Shown piece after piece: positions 8,842 to 17,847 of a stretch of 44,018 nt of DNA. Numbering within the stretch: position 1 is the first letter of the stretch; every line of letters begins with the position of its first letter. The position numbers and the translations under genes are program-made. The DNA comes from Burkholderia ambifaria (lineage in GTDB: Bacteria > Pseudomonadota > Gammaproteobacteria > Burkholderiales > Burkholderiaceae): the NCBI RefSeq assembly GCF_001443045.1, contig NZ_LKPJ01000031.1, forward strand, positions 45,487 to 89,504, read 5' to 3'. Under the pieces are notes generated by a model, which saw only the letters and a program-made list of their open reading frames with translations, was not told where the DNA came from and did not search any database.

Positions 8842-8864
8842 GGGCGGGATTATAATGCGCCCCC
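8842..8864. promoter_or_regulatory. 23-bp divergent argA/hrpA gap with palindromic -10
   Basis: The gap between the two divergent ATGs holds ATTATAAT (8849-8856), which is its own reverse complement and so gives a TATAAT on both strands, flanked by GGGCG (8842-8846) and CGCCC (8858-8862). The forward -10 (8851-8856) would start transcription at about 8863, and the reverse -10 (8849-8854) at about 8842, almost on the start codons. No Shine-Dalgarno is visible for either gene and the -35 regions are poor. The sequence is seen directly; promoter function is inferred. Confidence 0.5.
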
Positions 8865-11800
8865 ATGTCGAATGTACCTAAAAGTCCCGCGCCGACGCGG
8901 GCCAAAGCGCCGTCGGCCCAGCACCCGGATGGTGCGGCCGATGCGCGTCAGCAGCAGGGCCGGCCGCCGCGCCAGCAGCAGCAACAGCAGGCGGGCAAGC
9001 CGCCGCGCGGCGACGAGCGGCGCCGCGATGCGAGCCAGCCGTCCGCGGCCGCGGACGCACCGCGCGCCGCGGAGGCACGCACCCCGCGCCGCGAGCGTGC
9101 ACCGCGCGCGGCCGTCGCACCGAATCCCGTTCCGCCGCTTACCTACCCCGAAAGCCTGCCCGTATCGGGCAAGCGCGATGAAATCGCGCGCGCGATCGCC
9201 GGTCATCAGGTTGTCATCGTCTGCGGCGAAACGGGTTCGGGCAAGACCACCCAATTGCCGAAGATCTGTCTCGAGCTTGGCCGCGGCCTCGGTGCCGGCG
9301 GCACGGGCCTGATCGGCCATACGCAGCCGCGCCGCCTCGCCGCGTCGTCCACCGGCCGCCGGATCGCCGAGGAACTCGGCACGCCGTTCGGCGAAGTGGT
9401 CGGCTACAAGGTGCGCTTTACCGACAATCTCGCGCCGGGCGCGTCTGTCAAGCTGATGACGGACGGGATCCTGCTCGCGGAGACGCAGACCGACCCGCTG
9501 CTGAAGGCGTACGACACGCTGATCATCGACGAGGCGCACGAGCGCAGCCTGAACATCGACTTCCTGCTCGGCTACCTGAAGGAAATCCTGCCGAGGCGGC
9601 CGGACCTGAAGCTGATCGTCACGTCCGCGACGATCGACGCCGATCGCTTCGCGCGCCATTTCGGTACCGACGAGCGCCCCGCGCCCGTGATCGAGGTGAG
9701 CGGGCGGCTGTATCCGGTCGAGATGCGCTACCGCCCGGTGGCCGAGGATCGCCCGGCCGTGAAGAACGCCGAAGGCACGGGCGGCCGCGACCGCGTGAAG
9801 ACCGCGCGCGAAGCCGAGCGCGACCTGATGGACGCGATCGTCGACGCGGTCGACGAGCTGTGCCGCGAAGGCCCCGGCGACGTGCTGGTGTTCCTGCCCG
9901 GCGAGCGCGAGATCCGCGAGGCGGCCGAGGCGCTGCGCAAGCATCATCCGCCGCATACCGAGATCCTGCCGTTGTTCGCGCGGCTGTCGGCGGCCGACCA
10001 GGACAAGGTGTTCAAGGCGTCGAACGCGCGCCGCATCGTGCTCGCCACCAACGTGGCCGAAACGTCGCTGACGGTACCGGGCATCCGCTACGTCGTCGAC
10101 ACCGGGCTCGCACGCGTGAAGCGCTATTCGTACCGGAACAAGGTCGAGCAGCTGCAGGTCGAGTCGATCTCGCAGGCCGCCGCGAACCAGCGCGCGGGCC
10201 GCTGCGGCCGGGTGGCCGACGGCGTCTGCATCCGCTTGTACGAGGAAAGCGATTACCAGGCGCGCGCGCGCTTCACCGATCCGGAAATCCTGCGCTCGTC
10301 GCTCGCGTCGGTCATCTTGCGGATGAAGTCGCTGCACCTGACCGCGATCGAATCGTTCCCGTTCCTCGAGCCGCCGCCTGGCCGCGCGATCGCGGACGGC
10401 TACCAGCTGCTCAACGAACTCGGCGCGGTCGACGACGACAACGCGCTGACGCCGCTCGGCCGCGAGCTCGCGCGGCTGCCGCTCGATCCGCGCGTCGGCC
10501 GGATGATTCTCGCCGCGCGCGACCAGCAGTCGCTGCGCGAGGTGCTGATCATCGCGAGCGCGCTGTCCGTGCAGGACCCGCGCGATCGCCCGATCGAAGC
10601 CCAGGAGCAGGCCGACCAGGCGCACCGCCGGTTCGCCGACGAGCGCTCCGAATTCCTGCAGTGGCTGAAGATCTGGGCGTGGTTCGAAGAGGCCGTCGCG
10701 CACAAGAAATCGAACCGCCAGCTGGTCGACGCGTGCCGGCAGAACTTCCTGTCGCACCTGCGGTTGCGCGAATGGCGCGACGTCCATTCGCAGCTGCTGA
10801 CGGTCGTGCGCGAGCACGGCTGGCGGCTCAACGAAGTCGAGGCGACCTACGAGCAGGTGCATCTGGCCCTGTTGACGGGCCTGCTCGGCAACCTCGGCAT
10901 GAAGGCCGACGACGATCCGCACTACCTCGGCGCGCGCGGGATCAAGTTCTACCTGTGGCCGGGCTCCGTGCTCGCGAAGAAGGCCGGCCGCTGGGTGATG
11001 GCGGCCGAGCTCGTCGAGACGAGCCGGCTGTACGCGCGCTGCCTCGCGAAGATCGAGCCGGAGTGGGTCGAGAAGGTCGGCGCGCACCTGCTGAAGAAAT
11101 CGCTGTCGGAGCCGCATTGGGAGAAGCGTCCCGCGCAGGTCAGCGCGTTCGAGCGCGCGACGCTGTACGGGCTGCCGATCTATCAGCGCCGGCGCGTCGC
11201 GTTCGGCAGGCAGGATCCGGCGCGCGCGCGCGAGCTGTTCATTCGCGGCGCGCTGGTCGAAGGCGAGTTCGACACGAAGCTCCCGTTCTTCGCGCACAAC
11301 CGCAAGCTGCTCGCCGACATCGAGCAGCTCGAGCACAAGTCGCGCCGGCAGGACGTGCTGGTCGACGACGAGCTGATCTACGCGTACTACGACCAGGCGA
11401 TCCCCGAGGGCATCCACACGGGTGCCGCGTTCGAGCGCTGGTATCGCGACGAGGCGAAGAAGGGCGGCCAGGCGGAGGACCGGCAGCGGCTGCTGTACCT
11501 GTCGCGCGACGACCTGATGCGCCACGAGGCGGCCGGCGTGACGACCGAGCTGTTCCCGAAGCGCGCGACGATGGCCGGCGTCGAGATGGCGCTCACGTAC
11601 CACTTCGAGCCCGGCACGCCGCGCGACGGCGTGACGCTCGCGGTGCCGCTCTACGCATTGAACCAGGTCGACGCGCGCCGCTGCGAATGGCTCGTGCCGG
11701 GGATGCTGAAGGAAAAGGTGCAGCTGCTCCTGAAGTCGCTGCCGCAGAAACTGCGTCGGCACTGCGTGCCGCTGCCCGAATACGCGGCCGGCTTCGTCGA

Positions 11801-13055
11801 GCGCGCGGGCCGCGAGCGCTTCGGCGCGGGCGGCCTCGTCGAGGCGCTGATCGCCGACGTGCGCGGCGAGACGCAGGTTGCGATGAAGACAGCCGACTTC
11901 AAGCTCGAGACACTGCCCGCACACCTGTTCATGAACTTCAAGGTGATCGACGAGCACGGCCGCCAGCTCGCGATGGGGCGCAATCTCGCGCAGCTGCGCC
12001 AGGAGCTCGGCGCGCAGGCGCAGCAACAGTTCCAGAAGATCGCGGCGGCATCGACGATCGCGCCCGGCGGCGAGGCTGCCGGGCGCGACGCGGGCGACAC
12101 GCCGGTGCTTGCTGCCGCGCCGGGTTCGGCGGCAAAGGACGGCAAGGCCGGCAAGGGCGCGGCGCCGCACACGGCCGCTCCGGCGGAAGCCGGCGCGACC
12201 GCGCTGTATGAGAATCTGACGACGTGGAACTTCGGCAAGCTTCCGGAGCTGCTGGAGATCCGCCGACGCGGCCAGACGCTGTACGGCTATCCGGCGCTCG
12301 TCGATCGCGCCACGCATTGCGACGTCGAGGTGTTCGACTCGCCGGAGGAGGCCGCGCGGATCCACCGGGCCGGCTTGCGGCGGCTGTTCGCGCTGCAGTT
12401 GAAGGAGCCGATCAAGTTCCTCGAGAAGAACCTGCCGGGTCTGCGCGAGATGGCGATGCAGTACATGTCGCTCGGCACGCAGGACGAACTGCGCGACCAG
12501 CTGATCGACACGGCGCTCGATCGCGCGTGCCTGCAGGATCCGCTGCCCGACGACGACGCGAGCTTCCACGCGCGCCGCGACGAGGGCCGAAGCCGGCTGA
12601 ACCTGCTCGCGCAGGAGATCGCGCGGCTCGTCGGGCAGATCCTCGCCGAATACGCGGGGCTTGCGAAGAAGCTCGCGCAGGCGAAGCCGTTCGCGCAGGC
12701 CCACGCGGATCTGCAGCAGCAACTCGCCGCGCTGGTCGGCAAGCGCTTCGTGATCGACACGCCTTACGCGCAGCTTGCGCACTTCCCGCGCTACCTGAAA
12801 GGGATCGCGCTGCGGATCGACAAGCTGAAGGCCGACCCGGCGCGCGACGCGAAGCAGTCCGGCGAGCTGCTGCCGCTCGTCCAGCAGTACCAGCGCGCCG
12901 TGTCGCAGCGCGGTGGCGTTGCCGACTCGCGGCTCGCGGAATTCCGCTGGCTGCTGGAGGAACTGCGAATTTCGTTGTTCGCGCAGGAACTGCGCACGCC
13001 GATGCCTGTCTCTGTCAAGCGTCTGCACAAGGTGTGGGAGTCGATGCAGCGCTAG
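8865..13055 (+). CDS. hrpA: ATP-dependent RNA helicase HrpA (DEAH box)
   Basis: 1396-residue DEAH-box helicase, close to the long HrpA of enterobacteria (about 1300). Motifs in order: GETGSGKTT (121-129, Walker A), DEAH (222-225), VTSATID (motif III), LATNVAETSLTVPGIRYVVDTG, and QRAGRCGR (442-449, motif VI). Then come helicase-associated and OB-fold domains and a long C-terminal domain. In E. coli HrpA has been tied to mRNA processing and stalled-ribosome rescue. Two low-complexity parts are unusual: an N-terminal tail of roughly 85 residues rich in Gln, Arg, Ala and Pro, and an Ala/Gly-rich insertion around residues 1065-1110. The start is at 8865, immediately beside the argA start. GC-rich third positions create a very long antisense frame here that is not a gene. 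Confidence 0.96.
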   Translation: MSNVPKSPAPTRAKAPSAQHPDGAADARQQQGRPPRQQQQQQAGKPPRGDERRRDASQPSAAADAPRAAEARTPRRERAPRAAVAPNPVPPLTYPESLPVSGKRDEIARAIAGHQVVIVCGETGSGKTTQLPKICLELGRGLGAGGTGLIGHTQPRRLAASSTGRRIAEELGTPFGEVVGYKVRFTDNLAPGASVKLMTDGILLAETQTDPLLKAYDTLIIDEAHERSLNIDFLLGYLKEILPRRPDLKLIVTSATIDADRFARHFGTDERPAPVIEVSGRLYPVEMRYRPVAEDRPAVKNAEGTGGRDRVKTAREAERDLMDAIVDAVDELCREGPGDVLVFLPGEREIREAAEALRKHHPPHTEILPLFARLSAADQDKVFKASNARRIVLATNVAETSLTVPGIRYVVDTGLARVKRYSYRNKVEQLQVESISQAAANQRAGRCGRVADGVCIRLYEESDYQARARFTDPEILRSSLASVILRMKSLHLTAIESFPFLEPPPGRAIADGYQLLNELGAVDDDNALTPLGRELARLPLDPRVGRMILAARDQQSLREVLIIASALSVQDPRDRPIEAQEQADQAHRRFADERSEFLQWLKIWAWFEEAVAHKKSNRQLVDACRQNFLSHLRLREWRDVHSQLLTVVREHGWRLNEVEATYEQVHLALLTGLLGNLGMKADDDPHYLGARGIKFYLWPGSVLAKKAGRWVMAAELVETSRLYARCLAKIEPEWVEKVGAHLLKKSLSEPHWEKRPAQVSAFERATLYGLPIYQRRRVAFGRQDPARARELFIRGALVEGEFDTKLPFFAHNRKLLADIEQLEHKSRRQDVLVDDELIYAYYDQAIPEGIHTGAAFERWYRDEAKKGGQAEDRQRLLYLSRDDLMRHEAAGVTTELFPKRATMAGVEMALTYHFEPGTPRDGVTLAVPLYALNQVDARRCEWLVPGMLKEKVQLLLKSLPQKLRRHCVPLPEYAAGFVERAGRERFGAGGLVEALIADVRGETQVAMKTADFKLETLPAHLFMNFKVIDEHGRQLAMGRNLAQLRQELGAQAQQQFQKIAAASTIAPGGEAAGRDAGDTPVLAAAPGSAAKDGKAGKGAAPHTAAPAEAGATALYENLTTWNFGKLPELLEIRRRGQTLYGYPALVDRATHCDVEVFDSPEEAARIHRAGLRRLFALQLKEPIKFLEKNLPGLREMAMQYMSLGTQDELRDQLIDTALDRACLQDPLPDDDASFHARRDEGRSRLNLLAQEIARLVGQILAEYAGLAKKLAQAKPFAQAHADLQQQLAALVGKRFVIDTPYAQLAHFPRYLKGIALRIDKLKADPARDAKQSGELLPLVQQYQRAVSQRGGVADSRLAEFRWLLEELRISLFAQELRTPMPVSVKRLHKVWESMQR

Positions 13056-13235
13056 CGCAACGGCGGTTGCCCGGGCCCGCACCGGCGGCCGGCTCCGGCC
13101 GGCCGTGCGGCGCCTGCCGCAGCGGGCCGCGCGGCCGCCGCGGCATGCGTCGAAGTGGCGCAATACCGACTTCCGTCAACCGGCAGGGCCGGCCGAGCGT
13201 TTTACAATGACTGTTGTTCCACGACGTGAGTCTTC

Positions 13236-14225
13236 ATGCGCACTTTCCTTTCCTTCGGCCGCACGCTCGCGCTGGCCGCCGCCGTGCTGGCGCCCGCCGC
13301 ACACGCGAATAACGTGATCATCCTCAATTCGGCCGAAGCGACGCTTTCCCTGATCGACCAGCAGACCCGCCAGGTCGTCGGCACGATGCCGACCGGCAAG
13401 GAGCCGCACCACCTGATGGCGACGCCGGACAATTCGTCGCTGATCGTCGCGAATTCGGTTTCGAACAGCCTGATGTTCGTCGATCCGAAGACCGGCAAGC
13501 TGCAGCGCACGGTCGAAGGCATCGAGGATCCGTACCAGCTCGGCTTCTCGCCCGATAAAAAGTGGTTCGTGTCGACCGGGCTGCGCCTCGACCGGCTCGA
13601 CATCTACGGCTACGACGGCCGCGACCTGCATCTCGTGAAGCGCTTGCCGCTCGCGGTGATGCCGAGCCACCTTGCGTTCACGAAGGACAGCAAGACCGTG
13701 CTCGTGTCGCTGCAGGTGTCCGGCGAGATCGCGGCGGTCGACCTCGCGACGCAGACGGTCAAGTGGAAAATGAAGGTCGGCAAGGTGCCGGCCGGCCTGT
13801 GGCTTACGCCGGACGACAAGTTCCTGCTGGTCGGGATGACCGGCGCGGATTACGTCGCGGTGGTCGACTGGCGCAACCAGAAGATCGTCAAGCAGATCTA
13901 TACGGGCAAGGGCGCGCACAACTTCCGCTCGCTCGCCGACGGCACGCACGTCGCGGTCACCAACCGGGTTGCGAACACGATCAGCATCATCGACGAGAAC
14001 ACGCTCACCAACGTCGGCGACATCACCGGCCTGCTGCCGGGGCCGGATGACATGGAGCTGTCCGCCGACAAGAAGACGCTGTGGGTGACGTTCCGCTTCG
14101 CGAAGAAGGTCGGTATCATCGATCTGGCATCGCGCAAGCTGGTGCAGACGATCTCCGTCGGCCGTTCGCCGCACGGGATCTACTTCTACGACCGCGCGCC
14201 GTGGAAGGCTGCCAACGGCGCGTGA
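13236..14225 (+). CDS. Periplasmic YncE-like beta-propeller protein
   Basis: 329-residue secreted protein. Residues 1-24 are a signal peptide (positive start, hydrophobic core, cleavage after AAHA). The rest is a run of 40-45-residue blades with the recurring patterns 'ADxTxLIVAN', 'DPKTGKLxRTVEG' and 'VDLATQTVKWKMKVGKVPAGLWLTPDDK', as in 7-bladed YncE/cytochrome-d1-like propellers. No catalytic residues or haem-binding CXXCH are visible, so a binding or scaffolding role in the periplasm is likely and its ligand is unknown. It is 16 bp upstream of the fatty-acid-hydroxylase-type gene, so both probably form one operon. A -10-like TACAAT (13203-13208) lies upstream. Confidence 0.85.
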   Translation: MRTFLSFGRTLALAAAVLAPAAHANNVIILNSAEATLSLIDQQTRQVVGTMPTGKEPHHLMATPDNSSLIVANSVSNSLMFVDPKTGKLQRTVEGIEDPYQLGFSPDKKWFVSTGLRLDRLDIYGYDGRDLHLVKRLPLAVMPSHLAFTKDSKTVLVSLQVSGEIAAVDLATQTVKWKMKVGKVPAGLWLTPDDKFLLVGMTGADYVAVVDWRNQKIVKQIYTGKGAHNFRSLADGTHVAVTNRVANTISIIDENTLTNVGDITGLLPGPDDMELSADKKTLWVTFRFAKKVGIIDLASRKLVQTISVGRSPHGIYFYDRAPWKAANGA

Positions 14226-14241
14226 CGGGCGGAGGCGAACG

Positions 14242-15216
14242 ATGCTGCACCTGATCGACGCGTTCGTGTCGGACATCCAGACCTGGCTGTACGTTGACGT
14301 CGTGCAGCCGCTCCTCTTCAAGTTCAACCTGATGGACTATGACGAGGACACCTACGACGCACTGTACTGGGTGATCGTTGGGGCGCTGCAGATGGTGCTG
14401 ATGTTCGCGCTGCTGCGCCCGCTCGAGGCGCTCGCGCCCGTCGAGCGCTGGACGAACCGCCGCGCGGTGCGGGTCGACGTGATCTATACGGCGATCTCGA
14501 AGCTCGGCATCTACACGCTGTTCTTCTTCTTCGCGTTGCAGCCGGTGTTCGACAATTTCCAGTCGTGGCTGCGCCTGCACGGCGTCGCGAACTTCAACCT
14601 CGACTATCTGTGGCCGGGCGTGACCTCGCAACCGATCGTCGCGTTCACGATCTACCTCGTCGTGCTCGACTTCGCCGGATACTGGTATCACCGCTGGCAG
14701 CACAAGTTCGGCATCTGGTGGGAGCTGCACGCGGTGCATCACAGCCAGCGGCAGATGTCGCTGTGGTGCGACGATCGCAACCACCTGCTCGACGACGTGA
14801 TCCAGTCGTGTTTCTTCGCGGCGATCGCGCTCGTGATCGGCGTGACGCCGTCGCAATTCGTCGTGCTGACCGCGGTCACCAACTTCCTGCAGAGCATCCA
14901 GCATACGAATGCGCGGCTGTCGTTCGGCTGGCTCGGCGAGCGCCTGCTCGTGAGCCCGACCTTCCACCGGCGCCACCATGCGGTCGGCTACGGTCACGAG
15001 GGTACCAAGTATGGCTGCAACTTCGGCGTGCTGTTCCCGTGGTGGGACATGATGTTCGGCACCGCATCGTGGAACCGCACGGTCGAGCCGACCGGCATCC
15101 GCGAGCAGGTCGAAGGCGTGTCCTACGGCGACGGCTTCTGGGCGCAGCACGGCCTCGCGTTCGTGCGGATCTTCCGGCGTCTCGTTCCCGCGAAGCGCGG
15201 CGCGGCGTCGGCCTGA
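14242..15216 (+). CDS. Sterol desaturase / fatty acid hydroxylase superfamily membrane protein
   Basis: 324-residue integral membrane protein with several transmembrane helices (for example about residues 35-60, 75-100, 125-148, 185-210). It carries the histidine clusters of the di-iron fatty-acid hydroxylase superfamily: HRWQH (150-154), HAVHH (163-167) and HRRHH (242-246), plus H254 in the following YGHEG. Such enzymes hydroxylate or desaturate lipids using O2 and reduced electron carriers. The actual lipid substrate is not readable; sterols are unlikely in this bacterium, and a hopanoid, ornithine-lipid or ether-lipid substrate is possible. It is probably cotranscribed with the upstream beta-propeller gene and ends at a strong terminator. 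Confidence 0.9.
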   Translation: MLHLIDAFVSDIQTWLYVDVVQPLLFKFNLMDYDEDTYDALYWVIVGALQMVLMFALLRPLEALAPVERWTNRRAVRVDVIYTAISKLGIYTLFFFFALQPVFDNFQSWLRLHGVANFNLDYLWPGVTSQPIVAFTIYLVVLDFAGYWYHRWQHKFGIWWELHAVHHSQRQMSLWCDDRNHLLDDVIQSCFFAAIALVIGVTPSQFVVLTAVTNFLQSIQHTNARLSFGWLGERLLVSPTFHRRHHAVGYGHEGTKYGCNFGVLFPWWDMMFGTASWNRTVEPTGIREQVEGVSYGDGFWAQHGLAFVRIFRRLVPAKRGAASA

Positions 15217-15248
15217 CCCGATCACGCTTCCGTTGAACGGCATTCCCG

Positions 15249-15284
15249 CACGGCCCGCATGCGCTTTGGCGCATGCGGGCCGTG
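15249..15284 (+). terminator. Intrinsic terminator after hydroxylase-family gene
   Basis: Perfect 16-bp stem (15249-15264 with 15269-15284) with loop TTTG, followed by TGGTTTATCCTTTCC. It is placed 33 bp after the stop codon and 44 bp before the next start. Confidence 0.8.
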
Positions 15285-15327
15285 TGGTTTATCCTTTCCC
15301 GGTTTTTCTCCGTCGATACAGGTTCGC

Positions 15328-16155
15328 ATGAACGACTTGCTGCGCTCCTTCGTCCGGGCGTTCGCCAGCGCGCTGCACCCGCGCATGCTGTGGCTCACCC
15401 TGATGCCGTTCGTCGTCTCGGCGCTGCTGTGGGGCGTCGTGCTGTGGTTCTCGTGGCAGACGCTGATCGATGCCGCGCGCGGCGCGCTCGACGGCTTCGT
15501 GCTGACGGCCGCGCTGTACCGCATGTTCGACGCGGTCGGGATGTCGCAGCTGCATGCGGTCGTCGCGCCGTTCGTCGTCGTGTCGCTCGCGATTCCGCTG
15601 ATCGTGCTGACCGTGCTGCTGCTGATCGCGACGATCTCGATGCCGGTCGTGATCAAGCACCTGTCGAACCGGCAGTTCGCCGCGCTCGAGGCGAAGCGGG
15701 GCGGCACGTTTTTCGGCAGCGTGTTCAATTCGCTCGGCGCGGCGATCGTCGGCGTCGTGCTGCTCGTCGTCACGATCCCGCTGTGGCTGATTCCGCCGTT
15801 CTTTGCGCTGCTGCCGCCCGTGATCTGGGGCTGGCTCACATACCGCGTGATGACCTACGACGCGCTCGCGCAGCACGCGAGCCGCGACGAGCGCCGCGCG
15901 CTCGTGCGCCAGCATCGCTGGCCGCTGATCGGCATCGGCGTCGCGACCGGGCTGCTCGGCACCGTTCCGACCTTCGTCTGGGTGTCGTCGGTCTGGATGA
16001 TGGTGCTGTTTCCGTTCGTGGCGGCGGCCATGATCTGGGTTTACGCTTTCATCCTCGTCTTCTCGGCGCTATGGTTCGGGCACTATTGCCTGCGCGCGCT
16101 GGACGACCTGCGCGCGAGCGCGCGCGCCACCGCAATCGACATGGGGCAGGCATGA
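15328..16155 (+). CDS. EI24-domain (CysZ-like) integral membrane protein
   Basis: 275-residue hydrophobic protein with about five to six membrane segments (roughly 20-45, 75-105, 130-160, 165-185, 205-230, 235-260) and the opening LLRSFVRAFASALHPRMLWLTLMPFVVSALLW, resembling the EI24/CysZ family. E. coli CysZ is a sulfate channel, but this member may not transport sulfate. The start is placed at 15328, after ACAGG; the same frame is open further upstream but only through the preceding terminator. Its stop overlaps the start of the next gene (ATGA), so the pair is translationally coupled. Confidence 0.82.
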   Translation: MNDLLRSFVRAFASALHPRMLWLTLMPFVVSALLWGVVLWFSWQTLIDAARGALDGFVLTAALYRMFDAVGMSQLHAVVAPFVVVSLAIPLIVLTVLLLIATISMPVVIKHLSNRQFAALEAKRGGTFFGSVFNSLGAAIVGVVLLVVTIPLWLIPPFFALLPPVIWGWLTYRVMTYDALAQHASRDERRALVRQHRWPLIGIGVATGLLGTVPTFVWVSSVWMMVLFPFVAAAMIWVYAFILVFSALWFGHYCLRALDDLRASARATAIDMGQA

Positions 16156-16967
16156 GCATCGGCATCATCATCATCGGCGACGAAATCCTTTCGGGCCGCC
16201 GGCAGGACAAGCATCTGGCGAAGGTCATCGCGCTGCTCGGCGCGCGCGGCCTCGCGCTCGACTGGGCCGAATACGTCGGCGACGATCCGGCGCGGATCAC
16301 CGCGACGCTCGCACGCGCGATCGCATCCGGCGACATCGTGTTCTCCACGGGCGGAATCGGTGCGACGCCCGACGACCACACGCGCCAGTGCGCGGCCGCC
16401 GCGCTCGGCGTGCCGCTCGAGCTGCATCCCGAAGCGAAGCTGCTGATTTCGGAGCGCATCCGCGAGACGCATGCCGATCCGGCCACACCGGTCGACTTCG
16501 AGTCGTCGGAAAACCAGCACCGTTTCAACATGGGCGTGTTTCCGGTGGGCGCGGCGATCATCCCGAACGGCTACAACCGGATTCCCGGTTTCTCGGTCGG
16601 CGATCTCCATTTCGTGCCGGGCTTCCCGGTGATGGCGTGGCCGATGATCGAATGGGTTCTCGACACGAAGTACCAGCATCTCCATCACGCAACGCCGCAC
16701 GCGGAGCGCTCGCTGTACGTGTTCGAACTGCCTGAGTCGACGCTCACGCCGCTGATGGAGAAGATCGAGCGCGATTTCCCGGGCGTGCGCGTGTTCAGCC
16801 TGCCGAGCGTCGGCGATGCCGAGCGCGGCGGGATCTACGCGCGCCGGCATATCGATCTCGGCGTGAAGGGCGAGCCGGAAGCGGTCGCGGCCGCGTTCGT
16901 GAAGCTGCGCGAAGGCGTGCATCTGCTCGGCGGCGATGTGGTCGAACCGGACGCGCCGCGCGCCTGA
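16152..16967 (+). CDS. Molybdopterin-binding (MoCF/CinA N-terminal-like) domain protein
   Basis: 271-residue cytoplasmic protein. The first 170 or so residues match the MoaB/MogA-like fold used in the N-terminal part of CinA: IGIIIIGDEILSGRRQDKHL, then FSTGGIGATPDDHTRQCAAAAL (the GGxGxTPDD ligand-binding loop) and FHFVPGFPVMAW-type segments. There is no C-terminal CinA amidohydrolase domain, so it is a single-domain relative and not full CinA. It may act on a nucleotide or pterin ligand; the true reaction is unknown. It is coupled to the upstream membrane protein by a 4-bp ATGA overlap. A hairpin terminator follows. Confidence 0.88.
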   Translation: MSIGIIIIGDEILSGRRQDKHLAKVIALLGARGLALDWAEYVGDDPARITATLARAIASGDIVFSTGGIGATPDDHTRQCAAAALGVPLELHPEAKLLISERIRETHADPATPVDFESSENQHRFNMGVFPVGAAIIPNGYNRIPGFSVGDLHFVPGFPVMAWPMIEWVLDTKYQHLHHATPHAERSLYVFELPESTLTPLMEKIERDFPGVRVFSLPSVGDAERGGIYARRHIDLGVKGEPEAVAAAFVKLREGVHLLGGDVVEPDAPRA

Positions 16968-17017
16968 GCGGGGCGCGCATCGATCGCATGGCCCGGCAGG
17001 CGGGCCGCACAAAAGGC

Positions 17018-17040
17018 ACGGGCCGCGCAACGCGGCCCGT
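17018..17040. terminator. Hairpin terminator between convergent genes
   Basis: Perfect 10-bp GC-rich stem (17018-17027 with 17031-17040), 3-base loop. On the reverse strand it continues into GCCTTTTGTG, so it serves best as terminator of the rhodanese gene, and may also stop forward transcripts. Confidence 0.65.
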
Positions 17041-17103
17041 CATCGGGATGTCATTGCCCGGCTCGACGATGTCGCAGTCGGGCGTGCGTGAACGCAGGTG
17101 CCG

Positions 17104-17568
17104 TCAGGCGCCGATCCACGGCAGTTTCCGGAAGCACCAGCCGTCGACTGTCTTGCGGTGGCCCTCGGCGTCCTTGCCGCCCTCGAAGCCTTCGAGCAGG
17201 TCGAAGGCCTTCGTGAAGCCGGCCTGCGACGACGCGACCGCGGCGAGCTTCGAGCGCGCGGCGCTGCGGCACAGGAACAGGATGGGCGTATCGGCCGGCA
17301 GGGCCGCCTTCAGTTCGTCGATGAATTCGGCGTTCGGCACGCCGCCCGGGTAGCGCGTCCATTCGAGGTGCAGGTACTGGCCGTCGCCGACGAGCGGGCG
17401 GCCGATCCAGTCGAGCTCGGCGCGGGTGCGCACGTCGACGAGGCGCGCCGACGGGTCGAGTTGCAGCAGTTCGAATGCCTCGGCCGGCAGCAGTGCGCCG
17501 GCGTAGTTGAGCGCGCCTTGGACGCGACGTTCTTCGGCCTTCGCGTAAAGCTGGTCGAGCGTACTCAT
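17104..17568 (-). CDS. Rhodanese-like sulfurtransferase
   Basis: 154-residue single-domain rhodanese. The domain runs from about residue 25 to 145, with LVDVRTRAELDWIGRP (the CH2A-like motif), and the active-site loop FLCRSAARS with catalytic Cys100. Such proteins carry a persulfide on the cysteine and pass sulfur to acceptors such as cyanide, thiols or biosynthetic enzymes; the native acceptor here is unknown. An upstream AGGAG (in the CCTGCCATGA region reading in reverse) supports the ATG at 17568. It is a standalone gene divergent from glnA, so the gap of 406 bp upstream is mostly the glnA control region. Confidence 0.93.
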   Translation of the reverse strand: MSTLDQLYAKAEERRVQGALNYAGALLPAEAFELLQLDPSARLVDVRTRAELDWIGRPLVGDGQYLHLEWTRYPGGVPNAEFIDELKAALPADTPILFLCRSAARSKLAAVASSQAGFTKAFDLLEGFEGGKDAEGHRKTVDGWCFRKLPWIGA

Positions 17569-17662
17569 GGCAGGAGGTCTCCGTATCGGTCAAACAAACA
17601 TTCTAGCGCGGCACCGTCGCGCGAATGTCCGCGTACCCTGCGGCGCGTGCACAGCGCACAGG

Positions 17663-17679
17663 TTCACCAAAAAAGTGCA
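17663..17679. promoter_or_regulatory. NtrC-binding-like site 1 upstream of glnA
   Basis: TTCACC-N5-AGTGCA, a 17-bp dyad close to the NtrC consensus TGCACC-N5-GGTGCA (recalled). It is centred roughly 200 bp upstream of the predicted glnA start of transcription. Confidence 0.6.
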
Positions 17680-17732
17680 GAATGGCGCGCATGCACCAGA
17701 ATGATTCTGCCGCGCCGGCTCACCCTGTTATT

Positions 17733-17749
17733 TGCACCGTTGCAGTGCG
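17733..17749. promoter_or_regulatory. NtrC-binding-like site 2 upstream of glnA
   Basis: TGCACC-N5-AGTGCG with the same 6-5-6 spacing as site 1 and exactly 70 bp from it. It is centred about 130 bp upstream of the predicted transcription start, a common distance for NtrC enhancers. A further half-site TGCACC occurs at 17692-17697. Confidence 0.65.
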
Positions 17750-17847
17750 CTTGGGCGACCGCCGATGTGGCGCCCGGCCCCGGAATCGCGCAGACGGGCC
17801 CTGCCGTGGCGCGGTCTGGCGCGATTCATGTCGCTTCTGTGCATGGC

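Noticed and set aside
8850..13163. Open frame of 1437 codons antisense to hrpA
   Set aside because: It mirrors the GC-rich third codon positions of hrpA, its protein is a run of Arg/Ala/Leu/Gln with no family motif, and hrpA has complete helicase motifs.
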